A stretch of 64,000 nt of DNA from Gonium pectorale. Taxonomy: Eukaryota > Chlorophyta > Chlorophyceae > Chlamydomonadales > Volvocaceae. Within the stretch, counting starts at the first letter, position 1; each line of letters begins with the position of its first letter. The notes under the pieces are model-generated. The model had not been told where the DNA came from. It did not search any database and was given only the letters and a program-made list of their open reading frames with translations. The translations under genes were made by a program, and so were the position numbers. Below, piece by piece: positions 24,568 through 34,838 of the stretch. Location: assembly GCA_001584585.1 (NCBI GenBank), contig LSYV01000029.1:75624-139623 (forward strand). The letters are read 5' to 3'.

Positions 24568-24789
24568 GTTTCGCAGCACGACGACACGCGCAGTAGCGTC
24601 GGCTTGCAGGCTTGGCCCCGGGGGGCGCTTGTCTGGTACCGCGAACTGCTCATTCTCGTTGTCAGGTGTCGCGGTAGGGTAAGGGCTGCGTCGTTCCGTG
24701 TGCACGACCGTTGCCTGACAGGAGACTGAGTGCGCCTTGCGGCAGTCGCGCGGGCAGAAGCAATTGAAAACCAAACGTAATGGGCGCAT

Positions 24790-25930
24790 TGCAAGGCCTA
24801 CTGAGCCGAGTGACACGGGCTGTCAACGGGCGCCAAGTTCCTCAACTTGTTGAATGTGAGCAGTACAGGTGATCAGAATTGGCAGTGTCAAATACAGAGA
24901 AAGTGAAGTGGAACGTGCACCGTCGCGCGAGCCACGGCTACACATCTTCCGCCTTCCCTGCGTTTCGCGGCCACTGCTGCCGCTCTTCGGTGCCCATGCT
25001 TGATCCATGTATCCAGATCATTGCATTACTGTATGTATGGTAATCAGAAAGAGGTTTAGCGACGCAGTCGGTCCGACCGCGGTGTCGATTGCGGCCCAGG
25101 AAGGACGAGCGTGGGCTGGAATCGGTCCACAGTAAAAAAACTACAGTTAACGTAATCGCTACTGTGTACACGGAGAGGAGCGGCACCGTGGTGGGCGGCG
25201 CGCCCGTCGGGTCGCGCACCACTAGGGTGCCGCTCCTCTCCGTTTACGACCAGCCCCGCGGGATGATGGCGGGGAGCTCCATGGCCAGGTGCCGCCTTTG
25301 TTCCTTCTCCGCCGTCTCCTTCGTCACCTGGCGACCAGCGACGCCGCCGCGTGCTGCCGGCGCAGGGGCCTGCTGCGCCCGCCAGAAAAGGCCGTGATTT
25401 GCATGTCCAGGGAGGACATGGCGGTGCCTACCGGTACGGCGGGAGCAGGGCGGTGGAGCCTCAAAGGCGTAGTTCAGGATTCGAAGGCGGTTCTTGGCGG
25501 AGGCACCGCCGTCAGAGGGCGCCATGCGCATTGTTTTCTGGCCGTTGATTGGCGCGGCAAGGGATTAGTTCCCCCGTCACAGCACTGCGTCCCCGGGACC
25601 TACTTCGCCACTGTGCTACCAAGACGGGTACACGGTTCATCTTGCAAGTGTTGTTTGTCCTACATGCTTGCCTCGGGACTTCTGGGCTCCACTCGAGGCA
25701 AATCCGCCCAGAGCCGCAACGGCTGACCTCAACTCTGGAAGTGACCCTCGCTACAATGTGAACGTGCATGATGTTTGAGCCCCATCAGTACGAAAAAGGA
25801 ATTTCGCTGACGACGGATCGACCCACCGGACTGCTCCGAAACGCCCAACAGGATAGAATTCATTAATTCAAGTCGAACCAAGCAAGCTCCGCCTCGACTT
25901 CCGCCTAGAGCGCTCGGGGCGTAACATCGA
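24790..25930. other. Intergenic, one strong hairpin
   Basis: No gene recognised. Short ORFs on both strands around 25.25-25.75 kb show no family resemblance. A perfect 18-bp inverted repeat lies at 25170-25243. Confidence 0.55.
25170..25243. repeat. Inverted repeat / hairpin
   Basis: ACGGAGAGGAGCGGCACC (25170-25187) and its exact reverse complement at 25226-25243 flank a loop of about 38 bases. TGGTG and CACCA inside the loop could extend the stem. Confidence 0.85.
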
Positions 25931-28900
25931 ATGGCTTCGTCCATTGCAAATCAAGAGGCGGAGCCTCCCCTGGCAGGGGCACTCTGCGGGGAACTCGCCC
26001 CCCAGACGGTGATTCGGCCGCGAGGAGCCTCCGAGGTCAACGCAGCAGTCCATGGGCGCGGGCGTGGAGGCTTCCACCCCGCGGCCGGGCCGGGCAGAGA
26101 AAGCAGTAGCGGAGGCGAAGCCGTCAGGTTCGCGTTGGCTGTTGTGGTGCATGAGGAGCGTTACGTCGCGGCCTTCGGTCAGCCGAGACCGGCGGGTGGC
26201 GCAGCCAGCGGTAGTGACCCACGGGTCGGCGACGTGGGCACGCCGAGCGGTGGGGCTCCGCCGCAGCCGCAATCGCAGGCGGCAGCTAATGCATCGCGTG
26301 CGCCGAACCACCTCCTGCCCAGCGACCCGGTCTTAACGTCGGCGTTCCAAGCGCACGGCGTCAGCCGGACAGAGAGTGCCTGGGCCAACGCTGCGGAGTT
26401 TGGGCGGGGAGTGACGCTGCTGCCTGCCGCCACGACACCCGGCTTCTGGGTGCGTGCCGCGGGTATTAATAGATGCCGTAAGGTATCATGATTCGCTGCC
26501 AAGAAGCTACTACTTGGCGCGCCTGTGAGACGAGCCTGCTGCAAAGTACTTGCATAAGCATGGGCTGCGAGGCAGGGGGAATTAACGGGCTCGCTCGCGG
26601 AGGTTCTATCCCTGCCATCTCAAGGGCCGATGCCCCCAACGGAACCCACAATGCCATTGAGTGCTGCATTGGGACCGTCACAGCTACAGTTACAGTGACA
26701 GTTGCAGGGTGCCCGAGGCACATCGGACCGAATGCCAAGCGCTTTCATTACCGTTCAACATTCCTACCGTACATCGCCTTACGTACCCGTGCATGGCACA
26801 AACCTAAGCGGGCTGCACATCTTTACCTCCGTATGCGGCACGCCCGTTTCATCCGCAGGTGAAGCTCGACGGCCAGCTGCGGCCGGTCATCGTCGCCTGT
26901 GCCAGAGGCCGACCGCCGCTCAGGGACGACCGCCCGCCCGGCCTGGATATCCTGCAGCTGTACGCCCTCGCTGATGCACAGCCCAACACCAACTGCAGCG
27001 GCGACCCCGATCCGCCGGCGGCCGGCGGCGGCGGCGCTGCCAGCTCGACCGACCCGGACCTCCCAGCCCTCATGCTCCGAAGCCTGGCCGGCTGCATGCA
27101 GCGCACACGGGCACGGCCGCCTGGCGGCCTCGCTCGCAGCCTCGCAGGCGCCCCCGCTGGCGGAGGAGGCGCTGCTGGCGCCACCACAACTATCACCACC
27201 AGCGCCGCTGCCGTCGCCACTGGCAGCGGCAGCACGGGCAGCGGCAGCGCTGGTGGCGCCGCAGGCTCGGGCTGCCGCTCTCCCGGCGGAGCGGCTCCCG
27301 CCCCAATCGCCGCCCACGCCATCAAGCTGAACGTCGGCTCGTGGCGCCAGTCGCCGCGGCTGACGCTCAAGGGCTACGTCAGCGTTCCCGAGTACCTGGC
27401 CCTCGTCGCCCGTAAGGGTCTCGCGGAGCAGGCGGGGCCGCTGGAGATGTACGAGACCCGCCACGCGTGAGTGTACGGCGCATGTGCGCGTACGGCGCTG
27501 CGCTGTACTGAGGGAGTCTAGGGGTGTTGCGCGACTATGGGCTGGGCATCACAAGGCGCGGGCCCCGGGGCCCGTGTCAACAATGTCGGTGGCGCACGGC
27601 GTGCAGATGCTGGCAGAACAGAAAGCTGCAACAGGGGAGCGACACGGCGCACGGCCTTTCCAGGCGCCCGGCGCCCGCAGACCGACCGCTCGCGAAGCTA
27701 CACGACCTCGGCTCGTTTCTGCCGTAAGCGGTAGACTCACGGGTCCGTCCTTGCCGCCCATACCTTGTCCTTTCCTCGCCTGCTGCGCCCCACAGCTTCG
27801 AACTCCAGTGGCTGGGCTCGGAAGGCATCTCCCAGCTCATAGACAACAACCGGGAGGTCGCCTTGGCAGCCGCCGCCGGCGGTCGCGGCGGACTCCCACG
27901 CGGCCCCCCGCTGGGCGATCGACCCGGCGGTTCCTTGGGGTCGGGCGCCACGGCTGCTGCTGTTGTTGAGGTAGACCACGGCGCCAACGGTGGTTGTTCG
28001 ACCTCGCTCCCGGCATACACGGCCGCCACTGCAGCGGCGGTGACGGCTGCGGCTGATGCGCCGGGAGGAGGCGGCGGCGAAAGCGCCCGCGATGTCCTGG
28101 CGCGATGCTTCTTCCCACTCAGCGACAGAGACCAGCCGGCGCCGGCGGGCGCCTCCGCCAGGCCCTCCTCGTCCCCGCCGGCAGCCGCTGCCCCACCGCC
28201 ACTGTCGTCGCAGTCGCGATCGGAGGGTGTCGCGGCAGTGGAGGAGGTGGTCAAGGCGGGGGAGGAGGTGGTCAAGGCGGGGGAGGAGGCTGGCAGGATT
28301 GTTTGGTACGCCAGCCGCCATGCGCCGCTGCTGCTCGCAGTGCCGCGGTGCCGGCCGCTTAACGGCCTGACGGCGACAGAGGCGATGGCCGCGGCAACGG
28401 CCTTCGTGGAAAAGTACCACGAGCCGTCCAAGGCGAAGGACCCGGTGTACGGCTTCTGCCTGTACTTCCTGCCGCTGTATTCAAAGCAAGAGTTGCAGCC
28501 GCGGCAGCAGCAGCCGGCTGACAGGTCGTCGCTGCGGTGGCAGCAGCAGCCGCAGCCAACATCGGCGCTGTTGACAGCCGCGGCGGCACATCCGTCGCCG
28601 CCGCCGGGAATGCGGTTCCCGCAGCCAGTGGGGCGGGCCATGCCGCCACCGCCACCGCCGCCGCCGAGGCAGCAACAAGCGCGGTGCGCTCAGCGCCCAA
28701 CGCCGCCACCGCCGGCGGCGATGCAGCAGGAGGAGCGGCAGCAGCCGCTGCGCCAAGGAGGAGCCCCGCCGACCGTGCGGGCACCGCTGCAGGTGAGCAC
28801 TGCGGGCCGCGGCACACGGCGGCCGCCGGCGCCGGCCCCTCATCGCGTCAGCGTCGCGCCGCTACCGTCGTGGGCACAGCAGGAGCGCCCGCAGCTGCCG

Positions 28901-29266
28901 CAGCACGGTACGACGAGGCCGAACGGCTTGGCAACCCAGCCGCCGCCGCCACCGCGTCCACAGCCGCATCCACCGTCACCGCCACCGCGGCCGTCACGAC
29001 CACAGTCCAAGTCCGACGGCCGTCGCGCGTGGCCCCAAGCGCCATCCCGCAACGGGCAGGCGCAGGCACAGGCCGCTGCGGAGCAACCGGCGCAGGCACA
29101 GCGCGCCCCGTTTGTGAGGTCCGGCAGGGACAGCGGTGCCGGAGGTGGTGGTGGCGGAGGCGGAGGCAGTGGTGGCCACAACAGAGGGGATCGCGACGGC
29201 GGAGGCCGCGGCAGCGGGAGGCCCGCTCCTGAGCCACGCGGTGAACAGGCGGTGCTGAACGAGTAG
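25931..29266 (+). CDS. Hypothetical low-complexity protein, 3 exons
   Basis: Function not recognised. Exons 25931-26449, 26859-27466 and 27796-29266 join in frame (PGFW/VKLDGQ, then RHA/FELQWLGSEG) to about 865 aa with a TAG stop. Two stretches look folded: residues ~130-220 (through FWVKLDGQLRPVIVACARGR and LDILQLYALADAQ) and a pair around 350-400 (LTLKGYVSVPEYLALVARKG, FELQWLGSEGISQLIDNN) and ~580 (AMAAATAFVEKYHEPSK, VYGFCLYFLPLYSKQ). These are separated by long Ala/Gly/Ser and Pro/Gln runs. The C-terminus is Gly-rich with HNRGDRDGGGRGSGRP, resembling RGG-type RNA-binding tails (an inference from composition only). The start ATG is the first in the frame. A TGTAA polyadenylation signal follows 422 nt after the stop. 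Confidence 0.6.
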
Positions 29267-30279
29267 GGCGGGGCGCGCTGCAGGCGTGCGGGCCGGCTGC
29301 GCATGCAAAAGACGACGGCTGGAAGGAAACGGACACGGGACGAAGCTGTGCGTGTAGCGAGAGCAGGGGGTGCGGCTCGGGCCCCTTGGAACTATTGGAA
29401 GCGGGAGTACTACGCAGTGGGAGGCCTCCACGTGGCAGGTCCAACGGAACAGAAGGCCGGCTTGTGTGAAAGGGGGGCAGGGGTGGTCTGGATTGCGGAG
29501 CAAGTTGGGGTAATCAGCAGCAGATTGTGCTGTGGACGCCTCCAGCAGAGCTCCACAGAGCTTCACAAGCTGAGGCCGTAGCCGGGGCCCGGCCACCCAC
29601 AGTAGATGGCAGTTACCCTGCACATACCGTGCTGCGACGTTGTTTTCGTTGTGTCAGTGTTATGTTGCATGAAGGAGCGAATGCGTGTGTAAAGGCTACC
29701 CAACCGAACAGGAGTCCGGCCGGTAGAGGGTGTGTCTGCGTGTTGATAAGGAACAACGCATACGACGAGCGTAAGCGCGAAAGTGATGATGTCGTTGTAG
29801 GACCCAGCTCCCGAGGTAGTCGAAGGGGTGAGGTCCCTGCATGTTAGTTCGGCGGCGACCACCACCGTAGCCCCCGATGCGGCCCGATGCGATGTGTCTG
29901 CGTGTGTGTGGTCGCCCGTGGCCGCAGCGGCCGGGGATGGCGGCAGCACGCGCTGCACGCTTCGTTACGCGTACGTATGCTGTAGTTTGCTGCGGGACGG
30001 TAAGCATTATCTCCGCTCGCCGCACTCGACGCACACAGGCGATACCGTACTGCGGTACCTCCCAACGGAGTCACATTGGATGCAAGTCCTGTCGACACGC
30101 CGGAACCCCCCACACTCCGTCTCCGGCTTATTTGAGGGGCAGCTCCAGGGCGGCGGAAATAATGCCCCCTCGGAAAAGCTTCCCTGCTGCATCTAAACCA
30201 CCCAGTGAAACGCACGGCGGCGAGCTACGAATCCATTCAAGGACGCGGCTTTGGGCCGAGTGAAAACACCGTGCGACGA
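29267..30279. other. Intergenic / 3' flanks of convergent genes
   Basis: The stretch lies between the plus-strand hypothetical gene and the minus-strand GH9 pseudogene. No gene recognised; the proximal part is probably 3' UTR of the hypothetical gene. Confidence 0.5.
29688..29692 (+). promoter_or_regulatory. Putative TGTAA polyadenylation signal
   Basis: TGTAA is the usual polyadenylation signal of volvocine algae. This copy lies 422 nt past the stop of the 25.9-29.3 kb gene, a plausible 3' UTR length for these organisms. A 5-mer can also occur by chance. Confidence 0.4.
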
Positions 30280-30566
30280 TGACGCACGAGTAACAGTTGG
30301 AACGTTGACTGACCAGGTTGCTGCCGGGCTGGGTGCCGGTGTCGCATCCATTGTATCCCGGCGGCTGGCAGGGCAGACGGCCGGAGGAGGAGTGGAAGAC
30401 GGTGGGGACTGCACAGGCGGCTGGGTTGTTGGGGGACAGGGGAAGGCGGGGGCGAGGGCGACGGCGGGAGAGATGGAGGCGGGGAGGGCCGGGGCAAAGG
30501 CGGAGGAGGTGGCAGAGAGGAGGGCGATGGAGGCGATGGCGAAGGGGACGGCGGGGGCGGCGACGG
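30280..30566 (-). pseudogene. Remnant (SP)n linker and Cys-rich tail of the GH9 protein
   Basis: Directly after the TGA at 30567-30569 the same minus frame continues as a Ser-Pro/Pro-rich linker of about 45 residues (PSPPPPSPSPSPPSP...PPPLPRPSPPPS). A different minus frame, starting at about 30358, then reads a coherent Cys-containing segment (GYNGCDTGTQPGSN, SNCYSC). Secreted volvocine hydrolases often carry (SP)n linkers before extra modules, so this is probably a former C-terminal extension separated from the catalytic domain by a stop codon and one further frame change. Module identity is not known. Confidence 0.5.
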
Positions 30567-31499
30567 TCAGGTGATGGGTGTGGGCGCGGTCCCGCAGTCG
30601 GCGTCCCAGTCGGGCGTGCTGGCGCTCAGCTGCAGCAGCCCCGCCAGCGCCACCGTGAAGCCCGCATTGTAGTCAATGGCCAGTTGGCCACCTCGTTTGA
30701 GATGTAGTCCATGCGGTCGTCCACGTAGTAGTCGTCCTTGCGGGGGCCGCCCACCAGGGCGCCGCGCAGCACGCTGGGGTTGGGGCGTGGGTCGGCAGCC
30801 GTATTGCCATCGCAGGTAATGCTGTAGTCTCGGTCACACATCGTGCTGGAGTGGTGCGGCCGCACGGGCGGGTTGCAGCCAAAGCCCACCACGAAGCTGC
30901 GGCCCCAGTCGCCCAGCATGAGCCGCATTTGCTTGCACGCTCAGCAGCGCTGGCGCTTGGTGTCCTTGGGGTTGGTGGGCAGGTACTTGGAGTAGGCGCG
31001 CTTGAGGGTGGCGGCGTTGGCGGTGATGCGTGCCGTACCCCAGGTGCTCGCGTGGGCAAAGCCCTTGGGCGAGTAACAGATGTGCCCATCGTCCACCAGG
31101 CCGTCGCCGTTGCTGTCGGTGTTGGGGGGAGGCTGGGTGCAGACGGTGGAGAGCTGCTTTATAAAAGGTGGAGGGGACGGCTTAACGTCATCAGTAAGGC
31201 TGGCTCCGCGGAATACATCGCAGAATAAGACGCCCCTGCCCAACACAAGGCACCTGTGGTGTTGCCCTCACGTGCTGAAGTTGAGGTTGTAGTTGAGGCG
31301 CGTCCGCACGGTGTCGAGGAAGCTGGCGCTGAACCTGTCGGCGATTCCCAGCAGCATGACGGACGCCTCGTTGAAGGCGTTGTCCCAGTCCATGCCAGGG
31401 CACCAGCCGATGCCCATGTTGGAGCCGGCGTTCCAGAACGACACGGCGTCCGCGCAGTACGAGGCGCCCTCGCCAGCCCTGCACATCCAGGCGGCCGCC

Positions 31500-31506
31500 C
31501 ACAGCA
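31500..31506. repeat. 7-bp target-site duplication of LINE (3' side)
   Basis: CACAGCA on the plus strand (TGCTGTG in the sense of the GH9 gene), repeated at 31855-31861. Confidence 0.8.
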
Positions 31507-31854
31507 GTTACAGGTTACAGGTTACAGGTTACACGTCCGTCAAAGCCGGGGGGGCCATGGACGAATTGCGAATATTGGGGTGGGGGAGAGGGTTATGGTC
31601 CTCATCTCTACCCCGCTTCAGCGCCTGACGCCGAAGAATGGCGTGCCTGGTATCCCAGACAGCCTGTAGGTAGGCTCCTACCGCAGCTGGCGGGGCCTCC
31701 TTCATAATAGTAATCATGTTACGATGCTTAAAGCCCAAAGCAGTCTCGACTTGGTCGCGGAGTTGCTCATAGCATGGGCATTCGCAGAACACATGTAGTT
31801 CATCCTCTACGGCCGCGGCGTCACCACAGGCCTTGCACGTTCGCTCAGCCCGGG
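31507..31854 (-). mobile_element. 5'-truncated non-LTR retrotransposon (LINE)
   Basis: The minus strand encodes the C-terminal end of a LINE ORF: a CCHC-type motif (CKACGD...ELHVFCECPCYEQL) followed by ~70 residues to a stop at 31529. A short 3' UTR ends in tandem TGTAACC units (about three copies). The element is 348 bp, severely 5'-truncated as is usual for target-primed reverse transcription, and flanked by TGCTGTG duplications. The same 3' end occurs at 63878-64000. It sits in the same orientation as the GH9 gene, and its first codons bring a TGA into the host frame (MLCPG then stop). The terminal CCHC motif and simple-repeat tail fit L1-like or RTE-like clades; the clade cannot be fixed from this fragment. 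Confidence 0.87.
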
Positions 31855-31861
31855 CACAGCA
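31855..31861. repeat. 7-bp target-site duplication of LINE (5' side)
   Basis: CACAGCA on the plus strand. Removing the LINE and one copy restores an uninterrupted GH9 frame reading KWQDDMLWAAAWMCRAG. Confidence 0.8.
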
Positions 31862-33342
31862 TGTCGTCCTGCCACTTGTGGGTGCCGTACCGGTAAGGGT
31901 AGTCGCCCGCCGGGATCTCCCACCTGCGGAGGCGGTTTGGAAAAGCGCAATAGATACTCAAGTTCGCCCTGCAGCCAGCAGTGAACGGCAACCGCTGGAT
32001 TGGGTTGGTTGCCAGCAAGTTGAGGTCCCATGCCGCAAGCACGCTCACAGTGAAAGCTGCCAAGGCCCCTGCAACCGATCCTCAGGCCCGCACTGGGAAC
32101 GATACCGGTGCAGCACCCGCTCGGGCCTGGGCCTCACGCACAACTCACATTACCAAGGAGGCCTTGGCGAAGGCGTACAGCTGGCGCGCGTGCGTCATGA
32201 GGAGCGGGATGGCGGGGTCGGCCGGGTTCTCCATCTTCAGCACGCTGGCGACCCCGACCAGAGACGCCACCGCCTCGCCCACCATGTCAGTGCCCGGACG
32301 GGTGCGGGTCGGCCACCCAGGTTGGGCGGTAGGGGGCCTCAACCTGCGGGCACTGCTCGGGCCGGCACCAGCGAGCGTGGTCCGTGTCCGAACCTTCAAC
32401 GGCAATGGAAGGGTCAGGGGTCCGCGGGCAAGGGTTCCTGGTTGTGCCTTACGCATCACCGCCACTTGCGACACGGCCACTCCCGGTGGCCCAGCAGCGT
32501 AGCTGCAGGTCGCGCTGAGAGCCTGAGCCCTCCTGGCTGCCGTTGCCTTCAAGCTGGAGCTCTGTGCTACGAACACTAGGACTCGCGCTAGGACTGCGTC
32601 AAGTACGGCGCCGCCCCGTTTTGGCACTCCGGGATCTTTGTTGATCCTGTCGGCTCGTGCGACCCAATCACCCAACGCCCCGCCACGTGCAACCTGTGGC
32701 ATGCAACCAGCCCCGCCGTCTCCCCCTCCCTCCCTCGCGCCCACCTGCGCCGCGTACACGTTCTCCCCGGGCACGTCGCTGGCGTTGACGTGGCTGCGCA
32801 CGATGTAGTCGGCGGCGAAGAGCAGGTTGCGCCTGGCGGTCTGGAACAGCGAGCCGGAAGGGGGGCCCGTAGGCGGCGGGGAACTCCAGCACGCTCCAGG
32901 CCAGGGTGGACGCGGACCAGTCGAAGGGCAGCTGGAACTTCATTTGGTCTGCGGGTGAGGGGGGGGGGCAGGGCAGAAAGGAGCCGGGTAGGGGGAGTCA
33001 GACAGGAGCATGTCGTTGCAGCTTTCAGCTAAAGACGGGTCCAACCACGCACAGGCCCAACCGCGCGTCAGTACCCCGCGCCCCACGCGCACGCACCTCC
33101 CGCGTCAAACCAGCCCCCTTTCAGGTTCCTGCCAATGTCGCTTCCGTCGTTTAGAAAGCTGGCGTCGCGCCAGCCGCCATTCTAGCGCGCGGCGCGGTTC
33201 CAAGCGGACAGAGGCCCTGCCTGCTGCGCCTCGTAGAAGAAGTAGGAGCTGTCGACAAGCTCCGTGTAGTTGTACTCGGCGGACAGGGAATATTCTGGTA
33301 TGACACAAAAGCACAGGAGCGCCTGCAAAGGCAAGTTTACTT

Positions 33343-33369
33343 CAGGGGAGAGTAAACCGATCTCCCCTG
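33343..33369. repeat. Small hairpin near GH9 5' end
   Basis: CAGGGGAGA and its reverse complement TCTCCCCTG flank a 9-base loop, and GTAAACCGA/GTAAAACCGA is also repeated directly here. No function is evident. Confidence 0.6.
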
Positions 33370-34838
33370 AGTAAAACCGATCGACCGACAAGTTTGCACT
33401 GGCCCGGACTGCTCTTATTCAGTGCTATGCAGTATGGCGCACTTTTTGCGTATGCACTATGAAGTTGTCCGGCGGTGCGGAGAAGGCCGTGCGCTGGACG
33501 AGCAGCTGCCGGCTACGGCAATCGGAAGCTGCCCGTATGGATTGGATGGACGAACTACGCGCCAGCTGTGACTTTGCTAGCATAACCCTTTCATAGTAAT
33601 GCCCATGTGTAACCGCTCATTTTTATTCGCCATGAGACGGTGGCTGCGGTTGGTCGGGGACGGTCGGGGCACCAGTACTACTATAATTCATTACACTGCG
33701 CGGTTATGGGCTCATTGGGCTGCCAATGCAGGAGGGATGCCTTCACACGAGGCATGAAAGTGCCCATACTTACGGAGGTGTTTCATCACTATCTATTAGG
33801 AATGGGCCTCGTATGCCGATTCATCACTATCTATTAGGAATGGGCCTCGTATGCCGAGGCAAACTCATGTACCTAAGAGCCATAAACATGATGTCATGCA
33901 AAACCGGACACATGCCATTGCTTTCGCCCTACCAAAGTCCCGTGAAGCACTTCTACAAGCAACAAACGCTCGATCACCTGGAAAGGCAGGCATCCAGAAG
34001 TAAATCGGCACGTCCCACTGGGGATTCCTGTCCGCAGCGGTTCGATCACGTCTGGTTGCGAGCATGGACATGATACAGACATAACCACAGAGAATCACGC
34101 AGCGCTGCACTCTACATTCCAGGAGCACTATGCAAGAGTCTGTGAGCACCGTCCAACACGTGCGAAGAAGCTTGCGAGCAAAAGCAATCCCAGACTACCA
34201 GCATATACGCGGCATAAGAAACTTGGCCTCGCGCCGTACAGCAATGCAACCGCGCCATGGTCACGGTGTTTCTCGCGTGTCCTTATTGTGCACGTGTGCT
34301 GTCACATGTGCTACCACGGCCACCAGTGACAGATTCACCGGATATTATTATTATACCTCACGGCGTGTACCAAGACATGTGAAATCCCGCGCGCGTCGCA
34401 CGTGATCTTCACTAACTGTGATGGGAGCGCCAGCAAGGAGCAAGGCGAGCCACAGCCCAATCCCTCGAAACCGTCACAAGAAGGCGCGCCAGTCTGGACG
34501 CCGTAGTTCGACTCTGGTCACTGCGTGCTCTCCTCGCCCTCATGCAGCTCTCGCGCCCTCCCACCTCCCGTGCTCCTTGAGAGCAGCAACATCTTGAGCC
34601 GTCACAGCGACCCAGAGTGGCGATTGTCCCCCCACCATCCCGCAACACCTCGGCTCACGCGCGTCTGGCAGGCCATGATGCCACTCAAACTGCGATGCTC
34701 TTGACGCGAGCGCCGGGCTGTGTACAGGGCTGCACTTCTTGTGCAACCAACATTTAGCGGCGTTCGCGCCACTCCCTTGTGCTCGCATGGCCCTCCCCTG
34801 GGCCTTTTCAAGGCTTGTAGGCTCGGAGTTCCCCTCTC
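33370..34838. other. Intergenic, no gene recognised
   Basis: The missing first exon and promoter of the GH9 pseudogene may lie here but could not be identified. The stretch contains a 38-bp tandem duplication at 33782-33857. Confidence 0.5.
33782..33857. repeat. 38-bp perfect tandem duplication
   Basis: Two identical 38-bp copies (33782-33819 and 33820-33857), each starting TTCATCACTATCTATTAGG. Looks like a recent replication-slippage duplication. Confidence 0.95.

Larger units (their letters stand above)
22239..24789 (-). pseudogene. Transposon-interrupted ORF, unknown function
   Basis: The minus strand reads from an ATG at 24789 (MRPLRLVFNCFCPRD...) to NGQD at 24559. It is interrupted by a Mutator-like element (23541-24558) and resumes in the same frame at the second copy of the duplicated GGCCAGGAC (23540-23532), running open to 22239. 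Ignoring the element gives about 507 codons. The product is Ser/Pro/Gln-rich, with two similar internal segments (WPQPGLEPEQLSSLPLP and WPQPGLKPEERSPLP) and a hydrophobic stretch (ALVASCAAALLVGCVAG) near the end. A good donor (ACATG/GTAAGC, minus) overlaps the final codons at ~22245, so the ORF may be one exon of a longer gene. The N-terminal Cys-containing start recalls algal cytosolic signalling proteins, but I recognise no domain. With the element in place, translation from the upstream ATG would leave the frame's original continuation. Confidence 0.45.
30567..33294 (-). pseudogene. GH9 endo-beta-1,4-glucanase pseudogene
   Basis: Homologous to secreted glycoside hydrolase family 9 cellulases. 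Recognisable exons: 33294-33097 (YNYTELVDSSYFFYEAQQAG, then ending WFDAG), 32948-32745 (DQMKFQLPFDWSASTLAW), ~32400-32150 (DHARWCRPEQ, PGTDMVGEAVASL, HARQLYAFA), ~31940-31268 (YRYGTHKWQDDML, then AWMCRAGEG and NAGSNMGIGWCPGMDWDNA), and ~31165-30567 (GHICYSPKGFAHASTWGTAR, GDWGRSFVVGFGCNPP, RPHHSSTMC, DDRMDYISNEV). The catalytic DAGD, the RPHH signature and the C-terminal D/NE signature are all visible. The reading frame is broken by an in-frame TAG (33182-33184), a frameshift at a G6 run (32860-32865), a frameshift near 32300, a 348-bp LINE insertion (31507-31854), a TGA where the family has Trp (30941-30943) and an 8-bp duplication (30677-30690). The first exon with the signal peptide was not found. 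With this many lesions it is very unlikely to encode an active enzyme. Confidence 0.88.

Noticed and set aside
31080..31130. Dockerin in the cellulase (DSNGDGLVDDG)
   Set aside because: A single calcium-loop-like motif occurs inside the GH9 catalytic region, not a duplicated dockerin at a terminus; probably a loop of the enzyme itself.
31529..31792. 87-codon minus ORF as a host gene
   Set aside because: It is the C-terminal end of a LINE ORF, bounded by target-site duplications, and repeated at the window end.
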